Source: Pseudomonadota bacterium
Lineage (GTDB): Bacteria; Pseudomonadota; Alphaproteobacteria; Rhizobiales; Tepidamorphaceae
Length of the DNA stretch: 12,553 nucleotides
Direction: 5' to 3'
Assembly (NCBI GenBank): GCA_023435545.1
Contig: JAEYRQ010000517.1
Span: forward strand, 1 to 12,553
The position numbers were made by a program, and so were the translations under genes. The notes beneath the pieces are model-generated. The model ran no database searches and was not told the DNA's origin. It saw only the letters and a list, made by a program, of their open reading frames with translations. Shown piece by piece: positions 1 to 6,035 of this stretch; position 1 is the stretch's first letter, and every line of letters starts with the position of its first letter.

Positions 1-1
1 G

Positions 2-1171
2 CGGACCCTGCGCCTTCCTGCCCACATGGAGATTATCGTCCTCCCCGACGGGCTGCCGAAGACCAAGCCCAAGGCGCTGAACGTCGGCCTGGCGCTGGCC
101 CGCGGCTCGCTCGTCGCGGTCTACGACGCGGAGGACCTGCCCGATCCGGACCAGTTGCGCCGCGCCGCCGCCCGGTTCGCCGTGGCGCCGGCGAACCTCG
201 CCTGCCTGCAGGCCTCGCTGACCATCTATAATTGGCAGGAGTGCTGGCTGTCGCGCCAGTTCGCCATCGAATATGCGGCGCTGTTCGACGTGCTGCTGCC
301 GGCGCTCGCCCGCTTCCGCCTTCCGCTGCCGCTGGGCGGCACGTCCAATCATTTCCGGGTCGGCCCTTTGCGGGAAGTGGGGGCCTGGGACGCCTACAAC
401 GTAACCGAGGATGCCGATCTCGGCCTGCGGCTTGCGCGCTGCGGCTACCAGTGCGGGGTACTGGCCTCGACCACCCGGGAGGAGGCGCCGATCGGCTTCG
501 ACGGCTGGTTCCGGCAGAGGACCCGCTGGATGAAGGGCTGGATGCAGACCTATGCCGTGCATATGCGCAGTCCGGGCCGGCTGTGGCGCGAGCTCGGCAT
601 GGCCCGCTTCCTGGCCGCACAGGCAATCTTCGGCGGGGTGCTGGCATCGGTGCTGGTCCATCCGCTCGCCGTCGCACTGCTCGCCCGGCACGTCGTCGCC
701 GGCGATATATTCCATGGAGTCGGGACGGCCGGTCTCCTCGTCGGCGGGCTATGCGCCATCAGTCTTGGCGGAGGTTATCTCGCCGGCTTCGCGCTAGCGC
801 TGACCGGCCTGTCCAAGCGCCCGGCAATGGCCTCGCTCACCGTCGATATCGCGGCGATGCCCTTCTACTGGCTGCTTATGTCGCTGGCCGCCTACCGCGC
901 GCTCTGGCAACTGTGGCGCAACCCCCACTACTGGGAAAAGACCGAGCACGGCATCACCTGCTGTGTGGCCGAGCTGCAGGCAGGCGCGGCCGGCACGAGC
1001 CTCCGGGGTGGCCGCCGTCACCTCGAGACGGACGAGCGGGACGAGCGGAGAAGGCATCCGCCACATCGGATCCTTCCGGATCCGCAGGCGCGTCCACGAC
1101 GGCCTATTCAGACCACCGTCGCCAAATCCCCGGAAATTCCCCTGACGGTCTCCCGAACCCTGTCGATGTAG
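2..1171 (+). CDS. Membrane glycosyltransferase family 2 (5'-truncated)
   Basis: This is the C-terminal part of a processive-type GT-A glycosyltransferase that probably moves a nucleotide-sugar donor into a surface or exported polysaccharide. The frame is open to the left edge, so the ATG at 26 is unlikely to be the real start. Numbering from that Met, the sequence shows PKTKPKALN (11-19), an acidic YDAED motif (33-37), TEDAD (127-131, the catalytic-Asp region) and QRTRW (164-168), the Q-x-x-R-W signature of cellulose-synthase-like enzymes. Three hydrophobic stretches follow at about 190-216, 230-258 and 265-293, then the family-typical NPHYWEKTEHG. The last 70 or so residues are Arg-rich and resemble no known domain. 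They run into a 64-bp tail-to-tail overlap with the IclR gene. The polysaccharide made is unknown. The gene seems unrelated to the transport operon. Confidence 0.85.
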   Translation, partial: RTLRLPAHMEIIVLPDGLPKTKPKALNVGLALARGSLVAVYDAEDLPDPDQLRRAAARFAVAPANLACLQASLTIYNWQECWLSRQFAIEYAALFDVLLPALARFRLPLPLGGTSNHFRVGPLREVGAWDAYNVTEDADLGLRLARCGYQCGVLASTTREEAPIGFDGWFRQRTRWMKGWMQTYAVHMRSPGRLWRELGMARFLAAQAIFGGVLASVLVHPLAVALLARHVVAGDIFHGVGTAGLLVGGLCAISLGGGYLAGFALALTGLSKRPAMASLTVDIAAMPFYWLLMSLAAYRALWQLWRNPHYWEKTEHGITCCVAELQAGAAGTSLRGGRRHLETDERDERRRHPPHRILPDPQARPRRPIQTTVAKSPEIPLTVSRTLSM

Positions 1172-1917
1172 AAGTCCGCGCGGCTCTCGTCGTACCTGTA
1201 GAGCGGAATGCTCAGGCTCACGGCGCCGACCGGCTGGCCGAACCGGTCGACGATCGCCCCGCCGATACAGCGGATGTCGGGTTCGTTCTCCTCGTTGTCG
1301 TAGGAGTATCCGCGCGCCCGGGTCAGCCCGATCTCCGCCAGCAGTTCGTCGACGCCGGTGATGGTTTTCGCGGTTCTGGGGCGCATGTCGAGGTTCTCGA
1401 CGATTTCGCGGCAGTGCTCCTCCGGAAGTGCGGCCAGATAGGCCTTGCCGACCGAGGTCGAGTGCATCTCCACGCGGGTTCCGATGCGCGACATCATCCG
1501 CACCGCACGCGGGCTCTCCAGCTTGTCGATGTAGACCATGCCGGTTCCGCTGGGGACCGCGAGATGGACGGTCTCCCCCGTGGCATTGCGCAGCGCCTCG
1601 ATGTGATCGCGCGCCGCGGAGCGCAGATCGGACGTTTCCCAGCTTTTCGAGGCGAGATGTATGAGCCTGTGTCCGAGGTGAAATGCGCCGGTCTCGCGGT
1701 TCTGGGAGATCAGATTTTCGGCGATCAGGGCAGTGACGATCCGGTAGAGCGTGCCGCGCGGATAGGGCACCCGCCGGGCGAGCCGCGCCATGTCGAGCTT
1801 GCCGGGGTCATCGGCGATGACCTGCAGCACAGCGATGAACTTCGAGAACGACGCAGCACCCTGGACCCCCGCGGTGGGACGGAGAGGCTCCTTCGGTGGA
1901 TCGCGCGACTCGCTCAT
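1108..1917 (-). CDS. IclR-family transcriptional regulator
   Basis: A 269-residue DNA-binding regulator, a normal IclR length. An N-terminal winged helix lies at about 20-85 (PRGTLYRIVTAL is the recognition-helix region). The C-terminal IclR effector domain spans about 95-262, with HLAVPSGTGMVYIDK, STSVGKAYLAALPEE, ARGYSYDNEENEPDIRC and GAVSLSIP, all typical of the KdgR/IclR branch. Effectors of this family are usually small acids from the regulated pathway. Start: the ATG at 1917 has AAGGA ten bases upstream. It is divergent from the ABC-importer operon and faces the paired palindromes at 1976-2000, so it probably controls that operon and itself (inference). Its 3' end overlaps the glycosyltransferase gene by 64 bp. 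Confidence 0.93.
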   Translation of the reverse strand: MSESRDPPKEPLRPTAGVQGAASFSKFIAVLQVIADDPGKLDMARLARRVPYPRGTLYRIVTALIAENLISQNRETGAFHLGHRLIHLASKSWETSDLRSAARDHIEALRNATGETVHLAVPSGTGMVYIDKLESPRAVRMMSRIGTRVEMHSTSVGKAYLAALPEEHCREIVENLDMRPRTAKTITGVDELLAEIGLTRARGYSYDNEENEPDIRCIGGAIVDRFGQPVGAVSLSIPLYRYDESRADFYIDRVRETVRGISGDLATVV

Positions 1918-1944
1918 CGGCTATCGGTCCTTGGCTCAGGCCAC

Positions 1945-1974
1945 TTGACAACAGGCCGGCCACCTTCGGATAAT
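1945..1974 (+). promoter_or_regulatory. Sigma70-like promoter of the ABC importer operon
   Basis: TTGACA (1945-1950) is a perfect -35 box. It is followed after 18 bp by GATAAT (1969-1974), five of six matches to the -10 consensus. Transcription would start near 1981, inside the operator palindromes, which fits repression. The reverse strand carries TATTAT at 1995-1990, a possible -10 for the IclR gene, but without a convincing -35. The call rests on sequence only. Confidence 0.6.
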
Positions 1975-1975
1975 T

Positions 1976-2000
1976 TGGACAAGTTGTCCATAATATGGAC
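1976..2000. promoter_or_regulatory. Two overlapping palindromes, probable IclR operator
   Basis: TGGACAAGTTGTCCA (1976-1990) and GTCCATAATATGGAC (1986-2000) are each perfect 7-1-7 inverted repeats. They share the middle half-site, and their centres (1983 and 1993) lie 10 bp apart, one helical turn. The first has the same layout as the E. coli IclR-type site (TGGA...TCCA, 15 bp). A direct repeat TAATTTGGAC (1971-1980) / TAATATGGAC (1991-2000) matches at 9 of 10 positions with a 20-bp offset. The position over the predicted transcription start suggests repression of the importer operon, with possible autoregulation of the divergent IclR gene. Confidence 0.65.
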
Positions 2001-2102
2001 GCCCGGTCAATCAGACGACGCCCAGCGACCGGCACACGGCACCTCGTGCCGCGTGCGGCTGTCGTCACGATACCGCGGCGGCCACCGCCGGAGGGAGACG
2101 TC

Positions 2103-2192
2103 ATGGGCGAGATTCCGCCGCAGATTCCGTGCGCCAACGGCAGATGGGCCGCGTTCCGCGCAGAGGACCTGGCGCGGTCCGCCCATCCATGA
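2103..2192 (+). CDS. Possible 29-residue upstream ORF coupled to permease 1
   Basis: An ATG at 2103 follows the strongest ribosome-binding site of the region (GGAGGGAG at 2091-2098) and encodes 29 residues, beginning MGEIPPQIP and ending DLARSAHP. Its TGA (2190-2192) overlaps the permease ATG at 2189 as ATGA. The permease start has no Shine-Dalgarno of its own, so reading this ORF may deliver ribosomes to it. No family is recognised. It has no hydrophobic segment. It could be a leader peptide, a coupling device only, or chance. The alternative is that the permease starts at the GTG at 2129 in its own frame, which also lacks a ribosome-binding site. Confidence 0.4.
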   Translation: MGEIPPQIPCANGRWAAFRAEDLARSAHP

Positions 2193-2995
2193 GCGAGGAG
2201 GCCGTTCAATTGCGGCCCGCCCGCTTCGGCCGCGTGCTGGAGGCGGCCAAGTTCGTCGCGCCGCTCTTGTTCCTCGTCGTGCTGTGGCAGGCGATCGTCA
2301 CGATATTCAACGTGAATCCGCGCGTCTTTCCCGACGTTCCGACGGTGCTGCGCGCCGGCTGGGGAACGATCGTCGACGGCTCGCTGCTCGCCCATGTCGG
2401 CGCCAGCATGCTGCGTGTCTCGGTCGGCACGGTGCTGGCGATCCTCACCGCGGTTCCGCTGGGTATCGCCATGGGCGTCAGCAAGGGCGTCTCGGACTTC
2501 CTGACACCACCGTTGCGGTTCTTCTCGGTGCTGGCAGGCATCGCCTGGATCCCGATCGCCACGCTGTGGTTCGGCTACGGCTTCGGCGCGATCACCTTCG
2601 TCATCTTCAACGCGGTCTTCTTCGTCGTCGCCTACAATACCCTGCTGGGGGTTTCGACAATCCCGATGCCGCTCCGGCATGCGGCCGCCTCGCTGGGCTC
2701 CAATCCCTGGCAGATGCTGACACAGGTGCTGCTGCCGGGCGCGCTTCCCAACATCGTGACGGGTATCCGAACCGGCATGGGCTTCGCCTGGCGCGGCCTG
2801 ATCGCCGCCGAGATGATCGCCACCAATGTCGGTCTCGGCTACATGCTGTTCCTGGCCCGCGACTTCTACCGCACCGAGGTGATCGTCTTCGCGATGATCG
2901 TGATCGGGCTGATCTGGCTCGTCCTCGACCGCCTGCTGCTGGCGCCGCTCGAGCGCGCCACCATCGAACGCTGGGGGCTGGTGCAGCGGTCATGA
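2189..2995 (+). CDS. NitT/TauT-type ABC transporter permease 1
   Basis: A 268-residue integral membrane subunit of the SsuC/TauC family (binding-protein-dependent, BPD_transp_1), forming part of the channel of an importer. Hydrophobic segments begin with FVAPLLFLVVLWQAIV, and further helices follow through the protein. The cytoplasmic EAA loop that docks on the ATPase is at about 163-184 (RHAAASLG...LLPGALPN), followed by FAWRGLIAAEM, typical of this family. The ATG at 2189 is chosen because MSEEAV gives the family's usual length and the same length as permease 2. A GTG at 2129 would add 20 residues. It overlaps the next gene by ATGA at 2992. The substrate cannot be read from the permease. 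Confidence 0.93.
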   Translation: MSEEAVQLRPARFGRVLEAAKFVAPLLFLVVLWQAIVTIFNVNPRVFPDVPTVLRAGWGTIVDGSLLAHVGASMLRVSVGTVLAILTAVPLGIAMGVSKGVSDFLTPPLRFFSVLAGIAWIPIATLWFGYGFGAITFVIFNAVFFVVAYNTLLGVSTIPMPLRHAAASLGSNPWQMLTQVLLPGALPNIVTGIRTGMGFAWRGLIAAEMIATNVGLGYMLFLARDFYRTEVIVFAMIVIGLIWLVLDRLLLAPLERATIERWGLVQRS

Positions 2996-3798
2996 GGGCG
3001 ATCTATACCATTTGGGGCTACTACGCCCGCTGGACCGCGCGGTGGCCTGCGCTCGCAGCCTTCATTCCGTTTGTGCCGATCATCGCGATCTGGGCCTTGA
3101 TCGTCTGGCTCGAGATCTTCCCGCGGGTGTTCCTGCCCGGCCCCGGCGACGTCGTGGGGAAGGCTTGGGAGCTCACCTACAAGGGCATCCTCTCCGACTA
3201 TCTCGCCGACAGCATCGAGCGGCTGGCGGTCGGAGCCGCAGTCGGCATGGCCGTCGCCATCCCGCTCGGAGTCTTCATCGGCCTCAATCGCAGGGCGCAC
3301 GAGTTCAGCTGGCCGATCCTGCTGTTCTTCCAGGCGATCGGCGACATCGCCTGGCTGCCGATCCTGCTGGTCTGGTTCGGCTTCGGCCTCACCACCATGA
3401 CCTTCGTCATCGTCTATACGGTCATGTTCCCGGTCGTGCTGAACACGGTGCTCGGAATCCGCTCCGCCAAGCCCGAGCTGCGACGGGCGGCACAGAGCCT
3501 CGGCGCCTCTCGCCTGCGCATCCTCTTCGAGGTGACGCTGCCGGGAGCCCTGCCCAACATCATCACCGGCTTGCGCAACGGCCTCGGCTACGGCTGGCGC
3601 GCGCTGATCGCCGCCGAGATCATTGTCGGCACCAGCGGGATCGGATTCCTGATGTTCGATGCCCGGCGCGCCGGATCGGTCGAGGAGATCGTGGTCGGCA
3701 TGATCGTGCTCGGCATCCTTTGGTACATCGTCGACAGCTGGTTCCTCGCTCCGATCGAACGGGCGACGGGTCAGCGCTGGGGACTGGTGACGAAATGA
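2992..3798 (+). CDS. NitT/TauT-type ABC transporter permease 2
   Basis: A second SsuC/TauC-like permease, also 268 residues, clearly paralogous to permease 1. Corresponding stretches include LPGALPNIITGLRNGLGYGW against LPGALPNIVTGIRTGMGFAW, and RALIAAEIIVG against RGLIAAEMIAT. The EAA loop lies at about 164-185. The N-terminus differs (an aromatic, basic MRAIYTIWGYYARWTARW), and the first helix starts around AAFIPFVPIIAIWALIVW. The start overlaps the permease 1 stop as ATGA, and its own stop overlaps the ATPase start the same way. Most sulfonate/taurine systems have one permease gene forming a homodimer. Two different subunits here imply a heterodimeric channel (inference). Confidence 0.93.
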   Translation: MRAIYTIWGYYARWTARWPALAAFIPFVPIIAIWALIVWLEIFPRVFLPGPGDVVGKAWELTYKGILSDYLADSIERLAVGAAVGMAVAIPLGVFIGLNRRAHEFSWPILLFFQAIGDIAWLPILLVWFGFGLTTMTFVIVYTVMFPVVLNTVLGIRSAKPELRRAAQSLGASRLRILFEVTLPGALPNIITGLRNGLGYGWRALIAAEIIVGTSGIGFLMFDARRAGSVEEIVVGMIVLGILWYIVDSWFLAPIERATGQRWGLVTK

Positions 3799-4553
3799 AG
3801 AGCCTCACGCTCGAGAGCCTCTCAAAGACCTATTTTGACCCCTACCGCGGCACACAGGTGGTCGCGGTCAGGGACGTCTCCCTCGAGGTCGAGGAAGGCG
3901 ATTTCGTCGCCGTCGTCGGCCCGTCCGGTTGCGGCAAGTCAACCATCCTCAACATGATCGCCGGATTCGTGCCGATCACCTCGGGGCGGATTCTCGTCGA
4001 CGGGCGCGAGGTGAAGGGTCCCGGGCCGGATCGCGGCGTGGTGTTCCAGTCGTTCGCCCTGTTCCCGTGGAAGACCGTGGCCGAGAACGTCACCTTCGGA
4101 CCGAAGATGCGCGGCGTCAGCAAGGCCGAACGGCAGAAGATTGCCGACGAATACCTGGCCCTCGCCGGCCTGTCGCACGCCGCCGATCGGTATCCCAACG
4201 AATTGTCCGGCGGGATGCAGCAGCGCGTCGGCGTGGTCCGCGCGCTGGCCAACGAGCCCGACGTGCTCTTGATGGACGAGCCGTTCGCCAGCGTCGATGC
4301 GCAGACCCGCATGACCCTGCAGGAGGAACTCACCCGCATCTGGGAAGAACGGCGGCCGACGGTGGTGTTCATCACCCACGACGTTTCCGAGGCCGTGTTC
4401 CTCGCCAACAAGGTGGTGGTGCTGTCCAAGGGCCAGGTGCTCGCCGAGGTGGACATACCGCTGGAACGGCCGCGGTCCTGGGACAGGCTGGTCGAGGACG
4501 ACGCCTTCAAGGCGCTGTCGAACCAGGTGCTGCAACTGGTGCGCTCGGCATGA
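3795..4553 (+). CDS. NitT/TauT-type ABC transporter ATP-binding protein
   Basis: A 252-residue ATPase of the SsuB/TauB family that drives import by ATP hydrolysis on the cytoplasmic side. All catalytic elements are present: Walker A GPSGCGKST (42-50), Q-loop Gln85 in VVFQSFALFPW, signature LSGGM (137-141), Walker B VLLMDEP (157-163), D-loop SVDA (166-169) and H-loop His195 in FITHDVSEA. The phrase ALFPWKTVAENV is typical of the nitrate/sulfonate/taurine group. The start at 3795 overlaps the permease 2 stop (ATGA), and the stop overlaps the next small gene (ATGA), so expression is probably translationally coupled. The canonical H-loop contrasts with the ATPase at 10577. Confidence 0.95.
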   Translation: MKSLTLESLSKTYFDPYRGTQVVAVRDVSLEVEEGDFVAVVGPSGCGKSTILNMIAGFVPITSGRILVDGREVKGPGPDRGVVFQSFALFPWKTVAENVTFGPKMRGVSKAERQKIADEYLALAGLSHAADRYPNELSGGMQQRVGVVRALANEPDVLLMDEPFASVDAQTRMTLQEELTRIWEERRPTVVFITHDVSEAVFLANKVVVLSKGQVLAEVDIPLERPRSWDRLVEDDAFKALSNQVLQLVRSA

Positions 4554-4873
4554 GCATTGCTCGCGACGCCATACGCTCGGTGCGCGGCAAGGTCGCCATT
4601 GGCGTGGTCGCGGCGCTGGTGGGCTGGCAGGTGTGGCTGTCGGCCTCCGCCGCCGGAAAGATCGAGGAGGGAATCGCGCAGGACACGCGCCGGGTCGACG
4701 TGCTCGTCACCCTTCGCTTTCCGCCGGAACGGTTCCACATCCAGAAGTTCCAGGCGCTCGGTCGCGTCTCGGGAACCAGCGGGAATTCCGTGCAGGTGCG
4801 CGGAGTCAACAGAGCGGATCTGACCGCACTCGCGAGGCCCTTCTGGGTCGAGCGGGTGGAGCCGCTACAATGA
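4550..4873 (+). CDS. Small one-TM protein of unknown function in the ABC operon
   Basis: I do not recognise this 107-residue protein. It begins with a basic amphipathic stretch (Arg5, Arg9, Arg12, Lys14), then one hydrophobic helix at about 15-34 (VAIGVVAALVGWQVW...). By the positive-inside rule this leaves residues 37-107 outside the cytoplasm. The outer part contains RVDVLVTLRFPPERFHIQKF, then GRVSGTSGN and FWVERVEPL, with alternating hydrophobic and polar residues that suggest a small beta-rich or alpha/beta domain. It is not a signal peptide followed by random sequence: the frame is bounded by an ATGA overlap with the ATPase, and its TGA (4871-4873) adjoins the binding protein's GAGGAGG site. 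The position suggests an accessory subunit of the importer (inference). It could also be a lineage-specific protein of other function. Confidence 0.75.
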   Translation: MSIARDAIRSVRGKVAIGVVAALVGWQVWLSASAAGKIEEGIAQDTRRVDVLVTLRFPPERFHIQKFQALGRVSGTSGNSVQVRGVNRADLTALARPFWVERVEPLQ

Positions 4874-4878
4874 GGAGG
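4872..4878 (+). promoter_or_regulatory. Strong ribosome-binding site that decides the binding-protein start
   Basis: GAGGAGG at 4872-4878 overlaps the TGA of the small gene upstream. Two tandem ATGs follow, at 4881 (2 nt away) and 4884 (5 nt away). Normal spacing favours 4884. This is the strongest site inside the operon, consistent with a binding protein needed in excess over the membrane subunits. Confidence 0.6.
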
Positions 4879-4883
4879 AAATG

Positions 4884-5948
4884 ATGATTGGACGACTTGC
4901 ACTTGTCGCCGGTCTGGCGCTCGCGGTGTCCATGCCGGCGAGCGCGCAGGACGACGACCTCATCAAGGTGAATGCCGGCATGGTCTCGAGTATCGACCAG
5001 CTCGGCCTGCCGATCGCGCTCGAGCAGGGCTTCTTCGAGAAGCAGGGGCTCGACGTCACCATCGCCAACCCCTACGCCACCGGCGTCGACTCGCTGAATG
5101 CGCTGCAGGCGGGCGAGGTCGACGTGGTCCAGGTCGGCGTGCCGATGATCGGCGCCGTGCTCCGCGGAATGGATCTCGTCGCGCTCGGCAACTACAGCGG
5201 CAACGCCGCGCAGCTCGGCTCCGACACCACGATGGCGATGGTGGCGCGCGAAGGCTCCGGGATTTCCGGCGACGACCTCTCGACGCTGAAGGGCAAGCGC
5301 ATTGCCGCCTCGTTCGGCACGATCAACCACCTCTACGTCCTCGCGCTGATCGAGGCCGCCGGCCTTGGTCTCGACGAGGTCACCCTCGTCAACACGCCCC
5401 CGCCGGACATGACCGTCGCGCTGCTGTCGGGCGGCATCGACGCCTTCGTCGGCTGGGATCCCTGGCCGATCGTTGCCCAGCGCGACGTGCCCGGCGCCTT
5501 CGAGGTCGTCCGCGGCGGCAATCACATCTCCTATCTCGGCTTCAACGTCGCCATGCGCGACTGGGCGGAGGAGAACAGCGAGACGCTGGTGAAGTTCCTC
5601 GCCGCGCTGTCCGAGGGTGACCAGTGGATGCGGCAGAACCCCAAAGACGCCGCCCAGACGGCAACGCGCTGGATTCCCGGTCTCGACCCGGCCGTCGCCG
5701 AGGAAGCGATGGAGTACAACATCCAGCAGGCCGTTCGCCGGCTTTCGGCCAACAACTACGCGGCCCTGCATGCGGCGGTCTCGACGCTCAACCGGCTCGG
5801 CTTCATCGACAATACGTTCGATGTCAACGAGCACATGGACCCACGGCCGATCCTGGTTGTGATGGAGAACCATCCAGAGCTGTTCTCCGACCTGCCGGCG
5901 ATCCCCGAGGACGTCTCGATCGGTGAGGGCTTCGTCTATCAACCTTAA
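4884..5948 (+). CDS. NMT1/SsuA-type periplasmic substrate-binding protein
   Basis: A 354-residue solute-binding protein of the importer (355 if the ATG at 4881 is used). A Sec signal peptide is clear: MIGR, a hydrophobic core (LALVAGLALAV), then an ASA/Q cleavage site near residue 21. The mature part shows the SsuA/TauA/NMT1 pattern: LPIALEQGFFEKQGLDV (type-II binding-fold start), LQAGEVDVVQVGVP, LKGKRIAASFGT, and VALLSGGIDAFVGWDPWP in the hinge/second-lobe region. The family binds sulfonates, nitrate, aromatic acids, pyrimidine or thiamine precursors, so the ligand stays open. The sugar-kinase and dehydrogenase genes downstream suggest a polar or anionic carbon compound (inference). It is followed by a stable hairpin. 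Confidence 0.93.
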   Translation: MIGRLALVAGLALAVSMPASAQDDDLIKVNAGMVSSIDQLGLPIALEQGFFEKQGLDVTIANPYATGVDSLNALQAGEVDVVQVGVPMIGAVLRGMDLVALGNYSGNAAQLGSDTTMAMVAREGSGISGDDLSTLKGKRIAASFGTINHLYVLALIEAAGLGLDEVTLVNTPPPDMTVALLSGGIDAFVGWDPWPIVAQRDVPGAFEVVRGGNHISYLGFNVAMRDWAEENSETLVKFLAALSEGDQWMRQNPKDAAQTATRWIPGLDPAVAEEAMEYNIQQAVRRLSANNYAALHAAVSTLNRLGFIDNTFDVNEHMDPRPILVVMENHPELFSDLPAIPEDVSIGEGFVYQP

Positions 5949-5969
5949 GTCCGATTGCACAAATCACTG

Positions 5970-5995
5970 CCCCGCCATCGCATGATGGCGGGGCT
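5970..5995 (+). other. Perfect 11-bp hairpin between binding-protein and enzyme genes
   Basis: GCCCCGCCATC (5970-5980), loop GCAT, then GATGGCGGGGC (5985-5995) forms a perfect stem 22 nt after the binding-protein stop. No T-run follows, so it is not a standard intrinsic terminator. Hairpins at this place in ABC operons often protect the upstream mRNA end and raise binding-protein yield over downstream genes. That role is inferred here. Partial termination is also possible. The 87-nt gap shows no convincing promoter. Confidence 0.7.
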
Positions 5996-6035
5996 GCCCA
6001 ACACCGCGGCATCCTGTACCGAAAGAGACTTCACG

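Noticed and set aside
1808..2680. A 290-residue minus-strand frame across the promoter region and permease 1
   Set aside because: It covers the IclR start, operator and permease, with a low-complexity Arg/Asp/Glu/His-rich translation and no family features.
232..3798. A single 1188-residue open frame on the plus strand
   Set aside because: Only its last 268 residues (from 2992) form a recognisable protein. The rest is an Arg/Pro/Ala-rich shadow of the glycosyltransferase, the IclR gene and permease 1, caused by high GC.
4806..5960. A 384-residue minus-strand frame opposite the binding protein
   Set aside because: It mirrors the binding-protein gene, shows no domain, and lies opposite a clear signal-peptide gene.
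5955..6035. 27-residue N-terminal extension of the atypical SDR
   Set aside because: It contains the intercistronic hairpin, has no ribosome-binding site, and SDR homologues begin near the residue encoded at 6036.
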